Shown in pieces: positions 1 to 8,750 of a DNA stretch of 64,000 nucleotides. The position numbers were made by a program, and so were the translations under genes. The DNA comes from Bombella mellum (lineage in GTDB: Bacteria; Pseudomonadota; Alphaproteobacteria; Acetobacterales; Acetobacteraceae). How positions within the stretch are numbered: the first letter of the stretch is position 1; each line of letters opens with the position of its first letter. The DNA lies in the NCBI RefSeq assembly GCF_014048465.1, contig NZ_PDLY01000003.1, positions 186,001 through 250,000 on the forward strand, given 5' to 3'. Below the pieces are notes generated by a model. It made no database searches, had not been told where the DNA came from, and worked only from the letters and a program-made list of their open reading frames with translations.

Positions 1-1
1 G

Positions 2-1936
2 GCCAGGAATACGGGTGATCCGGTCGAGGACAGCCGCATCGAGGAAAATGTCCACAAGCTGGAAGCGATCATAGGGCAGGGGGGCGAGGGCCAGCCTGCG
101 TCCGGGGTCGGGGAAACGCCCGTGCCCGAAGATTTCACCCCTGTGACGGTGGACCTTGGTGGTTTCGATTTCGACGAGCCTGTCGAGGAGGCTCCGGCCA
201 GGACGCTGACCGTCAGGTTCCGTCCGCACAGCGAGCTTTACAGCCGTGGCGATGATGCCCGGAATCTCCTGATGGGTCTCAGGGAGCTTCTGCCGGAGGA
301 TGCCCTTGGCTCCCTTCAGGTGACCTGTGACATGCAGGACCTTCCGCCGCTTGCGGAGCTGTCGGCTGATGAGGCCTGCCTCGGCTGGACGGTCCAGCTG
401 CCGGAAGGGGCAGGGGGCACGACCGAGGATGACATTCATGCCGTGTTCGACTGGGTTGGTGATGTCTGTGGCCTCGAGATCATCCGTGAGGAGGCGGCCG
501 GAGCGGCGTCTTCCGATGAGGCGGAGGCGGCAGGCGACGGGGCCGAAGAGCTGCCCTTCATCGCCGAACCGGAAGCCGCAGTGGCCCTGGCCGAGGAAGG
601 GGCGGTTCCTGCCCCGGAGGCGGAGATGGCGGCCTCCTCCCGCCCGGCGGCACCGGCCAGGTCCGGGCGCAAGCGGGGGGAGCAGAATGCGTCCATCCGT
701 GTGGATATTGAACGGATCGGCATGCTGATGGACATGGTCGGTGAAATGGTCATTGGCCAGGCTTCCCTTGAATCGGCCCTCACGAGGGAAAATGCCCTTC
801 ATGACCAGGAGCTGCTCAAGCGTCTGGCGGTCATCAAGACCCTGACACGGGACATTCAGGAGGCCGTCATGGCCATCCGTGCCCAGCCGGTCCGGCACGT
901 CTTCCAGCGTATGCAGCGTGTGGTGCGGGAGGCCAGTGCCCTGGCAGGCAAGGATGTCGCCCTTGTTCTGGAAGGGGAGGAAACGGAAGTTGACCGTACC
1001 CTGATCGAGAACCTGACGGACCCGCTGACACACATGCTGCGCAATGCCGTCGATCACGGCATCGAAAATCCGGAGGCCCGTCAGGTCGCTGGCAAACCTG
1101 CGCAGGGGACCATACGGCTTTCCGCCCGTCACCGGTCCGGTCGCATCCTGATCGAGATTCTGGATGATGGTGGCGGAATCAATACCCAGCGTGTCCTTCA
1201 GACCGCCATCAAGCGTGGGATCGTTCCGCCGGGGGCGTCTCTGGGCGAGAATGAGATCAACGAGCTGATCTTTGCCCCCGGCTTCTCCACGGCGGAGAAG
1301 GTGTCCGACCTGTCAGGTCGTGGCGTGGGCATGGATGTGGTGAAGCAGGCCATCCAGAATCTTGGTGGCCGTGTGACCATCAAGAGCATGCCTGGCAAGG
1401 GAACGCTCTTCACGCTCAGTCTGCCCCTGACGCTCGCCGTGCTGGATGGAATGCTCATCGAGTGCCGCGGGTCCATCATGGTGGTGCCGGTATCGTCCGT
1501 GGTGGAACTGGTCACGGTACGGACGGACGAGGATGTCTATACCATTCCCGATGGCAGCCATGTCGTGTCCGTGAGGGGACGGTGTATTCCGCTGATCTAT
1601 CTGGGGGATGAGCTGACCCTTCCGGCCGAGCCTGCCGGGCAGGCAGGCTCCCACCACATGGGCCGGGCCGGTGAGGCGGGCCAGCTGATCGTGCTGGTCG
1701 TGGAGAATGAGGCGGGGGCACGGGCGGCCCTGGTCGTGGATGGTGTCCGGGATCAGGCGCAGGTCGTCATCAAGAGCATCGAGAAGAACTACCGGCAGAT
1801 TCAGGGTGTCTCGGCCGCCACCATCCTCGGGGATGGCAGCGTGTCGCTCATCCTTGATGTCTCCACACTCATAGTTTCTGCAACGAAACGTGTTGACACC
1901 CGTGCGCTCGAGGCGATTGCCGAGAGGGCGGCGTAA
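2..1936 (+). CDS. cheA: Chemotaxis histidine kinase CheA (5' partial)
   Basis: Histidine kinase that phosphorylates CheY and CheB in response to chemoreceptors; a cytoplasmic partner of CheW. The reading frame is open to the left edge, so the gene starts outside the window and the His-containing Hpt domain is not seen; 644 residues are visible. Numbering from the in-frame GTG at 122: a P2-like domain at about 28-122, an Ala/Glu-rich linker, the dimerisation helix near 190-260, the ATPase N-box HMLRNAVDHGIEN at 304-316, G1 box DDGGGI at 348-353, G2 box GRGVGMDV at 399-406, and a C-terminal CheW-like domain from about 435. It heads a same-strand che cluster; cheW follows after 23 bases. Family assignment is secure; only the N-terminus is missing. 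Confidence 0.96.
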   Translation, partial: ARNTGDPVEDSRIEENVHKLEAIIGQGGEGQPASGVGETPVPEDFTPVTVDLGGFDFDEPVEEAPARTLTVRFRPHSELYSRGDDARNLLMGLRELLPEDALGSLQVTCDMQDLPPLAELSADEACLGWTVQLPEGAGGTTEDDIHAVFDWVGDVCGLEIIREEAAGAASSDEAEAAGDGAEELPFIAEPEAAVALAEEGAVPAPEAEMAASSRPAAPARSGRKRGEQNASIRVDIERIGMLMDMVGEMVIGQASLESALTRENALHDQELLKRLAVIKTLTRDIQEAVMAIRAQPVRHVFQRMQRVVREASALAGKDVALVLEGEETEVDRTLIENLTDPLTHMLRNAVDHGIENPEARQVAGKPAQGTIRLSARHRSGRILIEILDDGGGINTQRVLQTAIKRGIVPPGASLGENEINELIFAPGFSTAEKVSDLSGRGVGMDVVKQAIQNLGGRVTIKSMPGKGTLFTLSLPLTLAVLDGMLIECRGSIMVVPVSSVVELVTVRTDEDVYTIPDGSHVVSVRGRCIPLIYLGDELTLPAEPAGQAGSHHMGRAGEAGQLIVLVVENEAGARAALVVDGVRDQAQVVIKSIEKNYRQIQGVSAATILGDGSVSLILDVSTLIVSATKRVDTRALEAIAERAA

Positions 1937-1959
1937 CAGGCAGGTCAGGAGGGAAAGTC

Positions 1960-2487
1960 ATGGAATTCATGTCATCAGACGATACGAAACAGAGGAACGG
2001 ACAGGCTGACGGGCAGGTTTCCGCCTCCACGGGCGGGCGGGAGCAGATGATCATCTTTACCGTGGGGGAGCAGCGTTACTGCATTCCCATCCTCAGCATC
2101 AAGGAAATCCGGGAGTTCGAGGACCCCACCTACCTGCCGCACTGCCCGCCTTATGTGGAGGGGGCCATCAACATCCGTGGCAACATCGTGACGGTCGTCA
2201 ATCTGGCCAATTATCTCGATACCGCACCGCAGCCGGACAATGAGCGGCGTGTCGTTGTCATCATCGAGGATGGCGGGCAGCGGGCTACATGCGGGCTGCT
2301 GGTGGACAGCGTGATCGGCATCACGGAGATCGCACTGGACGAGATACAGCCCATTTCTGTCGATGGTGGAGCGGCGGAGCTGAGCGGCCTCGTGAGCATT
2401 GGTGAATGTGTCATCCGTATCCTGCGGCTGGACGCCGTTCTGGGACGTCTGCTGGGGGATGATGCCATCACTGCGGCGGCGGGGTGA
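1960..2487 (+). CDS. cheW: Chemotaxis coupling protein CheW
   Basis: Adaptor that links chemoreceptors to CheA in signalling arrays. 175 residues. A low-complexity N-terminus of about 28 residues is followed by a single CheW domain (IIFTVGEQRYCIPILSIKEI near residue 30, then GAINIRGNIVTVVNL), which covers the rest of the protein. The ATG at 1960 is preceded by a strong AGGAGGGAAA Shine-Dalgarno. It sits between cheA and cheR on the same strand with very short gaps, so it is very likely co-transcribed with both. Confidence 0.95.
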   Translation: MEFMSSDDTKQRNGQADGQVSASTGGREQMIIFTVGEQRYCIPILSIKEIREFEDPTYLPHCPPYVEGAINIRGNIVTVVNLANYLDTAPQPDNERRVVVIIEDGGQRATCGLLVDSVIGITEIALDEIQPISVDGGAAELSGLVSIGECVIRILRLDAVLGRLLGDDAITAAAG

Positions 2488-2497
2488 GGGCGGGCCA

Positions 2498-3340
2498 ATG
2501 ACGAACCTGGACCCTCAGGGCGGTTTTTCCTACTCGGAGGCGGATTTCCGCCGGGTGCAGGAAATCGCCCGGCAGGAAGCCGGAATCAACCTGCCCATCT
2601 CCAAACGCAGCCTCGTTTTTTCCCGTGTGTCCCGGCGCATCCGTGCGACCGGGCGTGCCTCTTTTCGTGACTATCTGGATTTTGTCACCACCAGGGAGGG
2701 GGAGAGCGAGCTGCGGGAGCTCATCTGCGTCCTGACCACCAACGTGACGCAGTTCTTCCGGGAGAAAAGCCACTTCGAGCATCTGGAGGCTCATGTCCTG
2801 CCCCAGCTGGGGCAGAAGCTGCGGTCCGGTGGCCGGGGCCGGTTCTGGTCCGCCGCCTGCTCGACCGGGCAGGAGCCGTGGAGCATGGCCATGTCCATCA
2901 TGGCGGAGCTGCCGGACGCCCTGCGGCTGGACCTGAAAATTCTGGCCACGGACATCAACCATGCGGTGGTGGAGACCGGGCGCATCGGCCAGTATCCCGC
3001 CGAGGAGATACGGAGCGTGCCGGAACGCTGGCGGGAGGCCTACATGGAGGCCGTGGCGATGGAGCAGTTCAGCATGGCCCGGGAGATACGGCGTCTCGTG
3101 ACGTTCCGGTCCCTCAACCTCAACAGGGCATGGCCATTCCGTGGGCAGTTCGACGTCATCTTCTGCCGGAACGTGGTGATCTATTTTGATGACGAGACCC
3201 GCAACGCCCTCTGGAAGAGGCTGGCCGAACGGCTGGTGCCGGGCGGGTTCCTGTATGTCGGACATTCCGAGAGGGTGGACTGCATCAAGGAATGTTCCCT
3301 CGAGGCCGTGGCTCCCACAATCTACATGAAGAAGGGCTGA
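2498..3340 (+). CDS. cheR: Chemotaxis protein methyltransferase CheR
   Basis: SAM-dependent methyltransferase that methylates glutamates on chemoreceptors during adaptation, opposing CheB. 280 residues from the ATG at 2498; the frame is open further upstream, but that part overlaps cheW and a GAGGG element sits just before this ATG. Visible family signatures are LTTNVTQFFRE, the SAM-binding SAACSTGQEPWSMAM, ILATDIN and DVIFCRNVVIYFD. An N-terminal all-alpha CheR domain comes first and the catalytic domain follows from about residue 85. The gene is 10 bases after cheW and 4 bases before cheB. Confidence 0.96.
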   Translation: MTNLDPQGGFSYSEADFRRVQEIARQEAGINLPISKRSLVFSRVSRRIRATGRASFRDYLDFVTTREGESELRELICVLTTNVTQFFREKSHFEHLEAHVLPQLGQKLRSGGRGRFWSAACSTGQEPWSMAMSIMAELPDALRLDLKILATDINHAVVETGRIGQYPAEEIRSVPERWREAYMEAVAMEQFSMAREIRRLVTFRSLNLNRAWPFRGQFDVIFCRNVVIYFDDETRNALWKRLAERLVPGGFLYVGHSERVDCIKECSLEAVAPTIYMKKG

Positions 3341-3344
3341 TGCC

Positions 3345-4388
3345 ATGAAAGAACGGGTCAAGGTTCTTGTGGTGGATGATTCAAGAACCGCCAGGGAGCT
3401 GATAAGACGCTCCTTCCTCAGCTATCCGGAGATTGACGTCATCGGGATGGCTTCCAATCCGATCGAGGCGAGAGATCTCATCATCGCCGACCAGCCGGAT
3501 GTCATCACGCTGGACATCGAGATGCCGGGGATGAACGGTCTCCAGTTTCTGGAAAAGATCATGCGCCTGCGGCCAATCCCCGTGGTCATGGTCTCCAGCA
3601 TGACGACACGGGGGGCCAACACGGCCATCACGGCCCTCCAGATGGGAGCCTTTGAATGTTTCCCCAAGCAGGGTGGTTCTGGTGAGGCGTTTGCCGGACT
3701 GGGGCAGATCGTGCTGGAGGCTGCCCGCTATCAGCCCAACCCCCGTCATGCCGTTCCCGGCCCTCGGCCCGTGCGGACGGCCCCCGTCATGGGCCGGGCC
3801 GGTGTCTCGTGGCGGACATCGTTCGACGTGGTGGGGATAGGGTCCTCCACGGGGGGCGTGGAGGCGGTCGAGGAGGTGATCAAGGACTTCCCGGCCAGCA
3901 GCCCGCCAATCGTCATCTGCCAGCACATGCCGTCCCTTTACACGTCCAGCTTTGCGGCACGTCTGGACAGCCTCATCCCGCAGCTTTCCGTGGCCGAGGC
4001 CAAGGACGGGGAAATGCTGGCACCCGGCATGGTCCGCATCGCTCCCGGAGGGGAACGGCATCTCGTGCTGGATGGTCATGCCCCGCGGCTGTTCACGAGG
4101 CTGAAGGCCGGGGACCTCGTGGGGGGGCACCGTCCCTCGGTGGACAGGCTGTTCCATTCCATCGCCCAGACGGCGGGTGCCACATCGCTGGGCATCATCC
4201 TGACAGGCATGGGGAAGGACGGTGCCGAGGGGCTGCTGGCCATGCGGCAGGCCGGGGCCAGGACCATCGGCCAGGACCGGGCATCCTCCGTCGTGTACGG
4301 CATGCCCCGGGTCGCCGCAGAGCTGGGGGCCGTGGAGAAGGTGGCGTCCCTGATGGAAATACCCGGCCTGGCGATGGGCCTGCACTAG
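3345..4388 (+). CDS. cheB: Chemotaxis response regulator/methylesterase CheB
   Basis: Protein-glutamate methylesterase and glutamine deamidase that resets receptors after phosphorylation by CheA. 347 residues. The N-terminal receiver domain has D11/D12 and the phospho-acceptor D57 (TLDIEMPGMNG), S85 and K108. A linker of about 40 residues leads to the CheB esterase domain with the catalytic triad S168 (GIGSSTGG), H194 (ICQHMP) and D292 (GMGKDGAEG). All key residues are present, so it should be active. The start is 4 bases after the cheR stop. Confidence 0.97.
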   Translation: MKERVKVLVVDDSRTARELIRRSFLSYPEIDVIGMASNPIEARDLIIADQPDVITLDIEMPGMNGLQFLEKIMRLRPIPVVMVSSMTTRGANTAITALQMGAFECFPKQGGSGEAFAGLGQIVLEAARYQPNPRHAVPGPRPVRTAPVMGRAGVSWRTSFDVVGIGSSTGGVEAVEEVIKDFPASSPPIVICQHMPSLYTSSFAARLDSLIPQLSVAEAKDGEMLAPGMVRIAPGGERHLVLDGHAPRLFTRLKAGDLVGGHRPSVDRLFHSIAQTAGATSLGIILTGMGKDGAEGLLAMRQAGARTIGQDRASSVVYGMPRVAAELGAVEKVASLMEIPGLAMGLH

Positions 4389-4468
4389 AAGGCGTGAGTG
4401 TCTGTCAGGGCACTGTTGATGTCAGGCGATCCTGACGAGTGATTATCAGAAGGCAGAAAGGTTCATAC

Positions 4469-4858
4469 ATGCCGTCCGCATCTCAGATTCGAGCTTTAAT
4501 TGTAGATGACCAGGCCTCCATCAGGCAGGTTCTGGCCAGTCATATGGCGGACCTTGGCTTCAAGGGGGTCGTGCAGCGCAAGGACGGGAAGGAGGCTCTG
4601 GAGTATCTGGAGGCCAACCCCATCCACCTCGTGATTTCCGATTTCAACATGCCGGGTCTGGACGGGCTGGCCCTGCTGGAGGCCGTGCGCTCCAATCCCA
4701 AAACGGCCAAGCTGGCCTTCATCATCCTGACGGGTGAGGCCAATGCCGGGCTGGTGCAGAAGGCCGTGGCGGCGGGAGTCAACAATTTTCTGGCCAAGCC
4801 CTATACGGTCGCCAAGCTGAAGGAAACACTGGAGAAAGTTTTCGGGCCCATCAGGTGA
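4469..4858 (+). CDS. cheY: Chemotaxis response regulator CheY
   Basis: Single-domain receiver that carries the phosphoryl signal from CheA to the flagellar switch. 129 residues from the ATG at 4469, chosen because AGAAAGG lies about 7 bases upstream; an in-frame GTG at 4439 is less likely. D13/D14, phospho-acceptor D58 (VISDFNMPG), T88 and K110 (FLAKPY) are in place, and there is no output domain. About 80 bases separate it from cheB. Its stop overlaps the start of cheD. No flagellar genes are in the window, so motility is inferred only from this cluster. Confidence 0.93.
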   Translation: MPSASQIRALIVDDQASIRQVLASHMADLGFKGVVQRKDGKEALEYLEANPIHLVISDFNMPGLDGLALLEAVRSNPKTAKLAFIILTGEANAGLVQKAVAAGVNNFLAKPYTVAKLKETLEKVFGPIR

Positions 4859-5316
4859 CGGAACTGCTGGAGATCACGACTGTCATTCAGGGGGAAATTG
4901 CCATTTCTGATGACCCTGGCGTGGTGTTCGGCACGTTGCTGGGGTCGTGCATTTCGGTCTGCATGTATGACCTTCAGGCCGGCGTGGGGGGAATGAACCA
5001 TTTCCTGATTCCGGGTGAGGACTGCATGGGGGACAGGGATGCGGCGGCCTACCTGTATGGCATCAATGCCATGAGAGGGCTGACGGAGGGGCTGGTGAAG
5101 GCAGGGGGCGTGCGGGAACGCCTCCAGTGCAAGGCGTTCGGGGGGGCGGCGGTCCTCTCCATTGCCAGCGACATCGGGCAGGAGAATGTCGGCTTCCTGC
5201 TGGACTATTTTCAACGGGAGGAGATCCGCTGCGTGTCGTACAGTTTCGGGGGCAGCCGGGTGCGGCGCATCCGTTTCTGGCCGACGACGGGGAAGGTCAT
5301 GCAGAACCTGTGCTGA
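4855..5316 (+). CDS. cheD: Chemoreceptor glutamine deamidase CheD
   Basis: Deamidates receptor glutamines so that they can be methylated; in other bacteria it pairs with CheC, which is not found here. 153 residues. The catalytic set is visible: T27, C32 in LLGSCISVCMYD, and H49 in GGMNHFLIP. The start is a GTG overlapping the cheY stop in a GTGA arrangement, which implies translational coupling. The length is normal for CheD. Confidence 0.94.
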   Translation: MTELLEITTVIQGEIAISDDPGVVFGTLLGSCISVCMYDLQAGVGGMNHFLIPGEDCMGDRDAAAYLYGINAMRGLTEGLVKAGGVRERLQCKAFGGAAVLSIASDIGQENVGFLLDYFQREEIRCVSYSFGGSRVRRIRFWPTTGKVMQNLC

Positions 5317-5374
5317 GACCGGCCCGCCTGTCGTGCCTAGTCGAAGCGGGAGACACCGCTATGGAGAAAGAGAG

Positions 5375-5770
5375 ATGATATCCAAGGAAACAGGGGGACA
5401 GGCCACGGCGGAAGGGGAAGGCACCACCATACAGGCCGCCGTCCTGATGCAGAGGCTGGTGGCCATCCTGGATGACGTGTGTGGCCGCCTCTCTGACGTG
5501 CAGGGTGCCGTGTCGGACTATGTCGGAACGGGGCAGCTGGACCATGCCGGGATGGAGCGGCTCCAGAGCCTTGATGCCCTGACCCAGGAGGTCGAGGCCG
5601 TGCGGGCCGTTCTGGCACGGGTGGAGGAGGCCTCCATGCGGGAGGACAGCCCCCATTATGGCATGGGGGCCATTCTTGCCGGAGTGAAACTTTCCCAGAT
5701 CAGGGACATGCTGTGTCATGGCCGGGTTCTGGAAAGGGGAGATGAGCATGGCGATTTTACATTGTTCTGA
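5375..5770 (+). CDS. Unknown protein at the end of the chemotaxis operon
   Basis: 131 residues; I do not recognise the family. The ATG at 5375 follows a purine-rich GAGAAAGAGAG stretch and lies 58 bases after cheD, so it is probably the last gene of the operon. The first 15 residues are polar; residues 18-95 look helical with heptad-like spacing of Leu, Val and Ala (for example LMQRLVAILDDVCGRL), which suggests a coiled-coil or helical bundle. There is no signal peptide or membrane segment. By position it could be a chemotaxis accessory or phosphatase-like helper, but no CheZ, CheX or CheC signature is visible, so that is only a guess from context. Confidence 0.75.
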   Translation: MISKETGGQATAEGEGTTIQAAVLMQRLVAILDDVCGRLSDVQGAVSDYVGTGQLDHAGMERLQSLDALTQEVEAVRAVLARVEEASMREDSPHYGMGAILAGVKLSQIRDMLCHGRVLERGDEHGDFTLF

Positions 5771-5864
5771 CCACGACCTATGCTTTATGTCCCAAACAAG
5801 GCAATTTCACCCGAAAAAAGCCGCAGTCTGAGGCCCGGTCGCTCTGGCGTATCCGGGGCCGCTG

Positions 5865-6698
5865 ATGGCAGGTAAGGAACAGAGAGCGGATGTGATTGGT
5901 GTCATCGCTGAAACTGCCCATGGAGCCGTCTTCCAGCAGCAGGGCCATGTTGGAGAGCAGGCAGCCCGCTTTCTGGCAGGATACCACGAGGCTGCTGGAC
6001 TTGTCGGCATGGGAGTGCAGATGCTGCCCGTGGTTCTTGCGGGCCGGTGGCCTTTCCCCGGGACGGGAGAGCTGGGGGAAGAGAAGCGGTGTCTCGTTGG
6101 GCTGAATGATGGCAGTGGCAACAATAGCGTCTATGATTCCGTTCTGAGATGCCATCCGGCGATATCCCGCAATGTGGATGAGACGGTCATCTCTTTCATT
6201 TCCGTGGACATGTTCCAGAAGTTTCCGATGGCCGAGGCCCTGAATGTCGGGCGGCTGGCGGCCTGTTTCGACCTTGCGGCCTGGTTCGTGGATGCCCTGC
6301 CGGGCAAGGCCAGCAGGGGGCGGTACGAGCTGACTAAGTGGGAGGTGAAGGCCCTCTTTCTGGGCGTGTGGGTCAACATTCTGGTGACATGGCTTTACGG
6401 GATGGACGTCCTGTCCCACCAGACGCTGCACAGGATGCGGCTGGCCATCTGTGGCATCGTCATGGAGAAGCTGGCCCTGCTGAAGCTGGGGCGCAGACTG
6501 CATGGAAGTACCACTCCGCTGCCCGTGGCGCATGTCGTCGATGTCTATATGGGCCTGTATCCCGGGATCATGGGACGGGTCTCCCGGATGCTGGCCTGCT
6601 GCCCGGAGGACTACATCCTCCAGCCTTCCGATTATCCGGAGACGCTGTGCCGGGATGTGTTGGATAAGTCACTAAATTTTTTCCAGAGCGGCCAGTAG
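5865..6698 (+). CDS. Hypothetical protein, start uncertain
   Basis: Up to 277 residues; family not recognised. From about base 6100 onward the translation looks like a genuine folded protein, with alternating hydrophobic and polar residues and a helical stretch EVKALFLGVWVNILVTWLYG followed by CPEDYILQPSDYPETLC. The first 80 or so codons are less convincing: the other frames and the opposite strand look equally codable there, and no Shine-Dalgarno precedes the ATG at 5865. The gene may begin downstream, for example near 6009. It lies between the che cluster and the porin and is separated from both. No signal peptide was seen. Confidence 0.5.
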   Translation: MAGKEQRADVIGVIAETAHGAVFQQQGHVGEQAARFLAGYHEAAGLVGMGVQMLPVVLAGRWPFPGTGELGEEKRCLVGLNDGSGNNSVYDSVLRCHPAISRNVDETVISFISVDMFQKFPMAEALNVGRLAACFDLAAWFVDALPGKASRGRYELTKWEVKALFLGVWVNILVTWLYGMDVLSHQTLHRMRLAICGIVMEKLALLKLGRRLHGSTTPLPVAHVVDVYMGLYPGIMGRVSRMLACCPEDYILQPSDYPETLCRDVLDKSLNFFQSGQ

Positions 6699-6808
6699 GC
6701 TCAAACCTCTTTTTTTTGTCAAGGTTTCCCGATAGAAGCGGTGGAAGCTACTTTAATTGTGTCGTTTTTGCGATCTTTCGGGCCGGTTTATTGGGGAGAA
6801 GTAAGAAT

Positions 6809-8650
6809 ATGGCAGCGTTTCCCAGGCTGAATATTCTACAGTGTCTGGACAGGAAGGTAAAAGGGGGCGGAAGGGCCGGCGTAGTGTCGGCACTGGCTGT
6901 CCTGTGCCTCGGGACGTCGTCTCTCCAGGCTGCTGACGGGGCTGCGGCGGGCGGTCAGCCGCCGCTTTATTCGGCTCATGGCATTCTTCCCCATCCCGTG
7001 CAGGCTCCGGGCATCGTGGAGCGTACCCAGAAGACTGACGGGCGGCAGGCCCTGTTCACCCGGAATGGCCAGCAGGTGAGGCCATCCTCGGTGGTGGTGC
7101 AGCCCGGCAAGGAAGAGGCCGAGAAGGCTGCCAGAACCTATATCAGGCATATCGGTCTGCACCCCTATTCCAACTATCCGCCGGAAGAATTCGGCGTCTA
7201 TGGTGAGAATGGCCGCGAGCTGCTGGAACGCGTGAACATCCCCCTGCATGAGGGAGACCCGGATACGGGTGACGGCCCGCCCCTGCCCCGGCCGGAGGCC
7301 CTGTTCAACAAGATGCACTGGAACGAGTGGCTGCGGAACCGTGGCGTGGCCTTCATGCTGGACAATACCAACGAGTTTGCCGGGGTCATCACGTCTCCCA
7401 CGAAAGGGCTGGGCCTGAAGCAGGGGGCCTCCAATGCTGGCCAGTACAGCCTTGAGAATGACATAGACTGGTACAAGCTGGCCGGTATCCGTGGGTTCCA
7501 GACCCATATCATCGGTGTCGGCCGTTATGGCATCCCGGCCAGCAGGATGTTTGGTGACAACGTGAACCCCAGTCAGGAAATCTATGGTGGTGGTGGCAAC
7601 GTGGTCTTCCATCTCATTCATTTCTACGGGGAAGAAACACTCTGGGGTGGGCGGCTGAATATTGCGGCAGGCCGCATGTCCACCAACAGTGACTTCGCCA
7701 ACAGCCCGCTCTACTGTAACTTCATGAACAACGCCTTCTGCGGAAATCCCAAGGCGGTGACGGATACATACACGCGGTCCTCCTATCCGGGGACGAGCTG
7801 GGGTGCCCGTGTCCGTGGCCGCCCCACGAACAGCACCTACATCCAGGTCGGCATCTATTTTCCCGAACGTGGCATTTATGGCGTGCAGGAGAACCGTACG
7901 GGCTTCAAGTTCAACGGTGCCACCATCAGTGGCGTGCTGACCCCGATCGAGATTGGCTGGGAGCCTGAATTCGGCAAGCAGCAGCTGCCCGGTCATTACA
8001 AGTTCGGTTTTGCGCCGGATACGTCAGACCATTATCTGGGCGTGTACAATCCTCCGAACCGCCGCAATGGCTGGCGGACGCTCATGACCATTCCCAACTG
8101 TCCGACCTGCCAGGGTGTTGGTGATGAGGTGCCCGGCACGGGCATCCGTCGCAATTTCAACTGGGGCCTGTGGTTCCTGGCGGATCAGATGCTCATAAAG
8201 CACAAGACGGCGGATACGCCGGAAGGTGGCCTTGTGGCATTCTTTGATGCCTACTGGAACAAGGCGGACACCGCCATGCGTGGCAAGATGTATGCGTTCG
8301 GGCTTGTGGATACGGGGTTCTGGCCCGCCCGCCCGCTGGATACGGTCGGTGTGTCCTTCTCCTATACGGGGTCCAGCCGTTATACTCGTGATGCGCAGCG
8401 TTTCCAGATCGAGCACGGCATGGCACCGGCGCAGAGCAGTGCCTATTACGCAAGTGGTGGGGCACCGCTCCTGTGGGGGTCTTATGGCGAGCAGCGTTGG
8501 GGCAGCACGCTTGAGGCGACTTACCGCATCCATGTCATGCGGGGTGTGATCTTTGCGCCGGACTTCCAGTATTTTTTCAATCCAGGGATGCAGCGTGTCC
8601 TGAAGGATGCCGCCCTGCTGGGCTTCAAGTCCCACGTCCAGTTTTTCTGA
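6809..8650 (+). CDS. OprB-family carbohydrate porin
   Basis: Outer-membrane channel for sugar uptake, of the kind acetic acid bacteria carry in several copies. 613 residues from the ATG at 6809, chosen because GGGGAGAAG lies just upstream and an N-terminal signal peptide follows (basic start, hydrophobic AGVVSALAVLCLG, cleavage near LQAADG); the frame also runs open upstream to 6716. After a long N-terminal extension, an OprB-like barrel region runs from about residue 180 to the end, with many aromatic and Gly-rich strands (GVGRYGIPASRMFG, GGRLNIAAGRMSTNSDFANS). It ends in Phe, as outer-membrane barrels do. A strong terminator follows, so it is probably transcribed alone. Confidence 0.88.
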   Translation: MAAFPRLNILQCLDRKVKGGGRAGVVSALAVLCLGTSSLQAADGAAAGGQPPLYSAHGILPHPVQAPGIVERTQKTDGRQALFTRNGQQVRPSSVVVQPGKEEAEKAARTYIRHIGLHPYSNYPPEEFGVYGENGRELLERVNIPLHEGDPDTGDGPPLPRPEALFNKMHWNEWLRNRGVAFMLDNTNEFAGVITSPTKGLGLKQGASNAGQYSLENDIDWYKLAGIRGFQTHIIGVGRYGIPASRMFGDNVNPSQEIYGGGGNVVFHLIHFYGEETLWGGRLNIAAGRMSTNSDFANSPLYCNFMNNAFCGNPKAVTDTYTRSSYPGTSWGARVRGRPTNSTYIQVGIYFPERGIYGVQENRTGFKFNGATISGVLTPIEIGWEPEFGKQQLPGHYKFGFAPDTSDHYLGVYNPPNRRNGWRTLMTIPNCPTCQGVGDEVPGTGIRRNFNWGLWFLADQMLIKHKTADTPEGGLVAFFDAYWNKADTAMRGKMYAFGLVDTGFWPARPLDTVGVSFSYTGSSRYTRDAQRFQIEHGMAPAQSSAYYASGGAPLLWGSYGEQRWGSTLEATYRIHVMRGVIFAPDFQYFFNPGMQRVLKDAALLGFKSHVQFF

Positions 8651-8700
8651 CCTGATGAGATGTGCCTGCCGCCCCTCATGTGGGTGGCAGGGCTTCTGGA

Positions 8701-8736
8701 CCCCTTTCCGGCCCGTGGCCGGAGAGGGGTTTTTCT
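8701..8736. terminator. Bidirectional rho-independent terminator
   Basis: A 13-base GC-rich stem with a CGT loop is followed by a T run on the plus strand. It lies between the porin gene and the convergent PsiE-like gene and can serve at least the porin. Confidence 0.85.
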
Positions 8737-8750
8737 TGTGCGGGACGGCC

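Noticed and set aside
5778-6533. Long open frame on the minus strand opposite the uncertain gene
   Set aside because: Most of its translation is His, Gln and Pro-rich, as antisense frames in GC-rich DNA are. Only the last 80 residues look normal. I kept the plus-strand frame instead, at low confidence.
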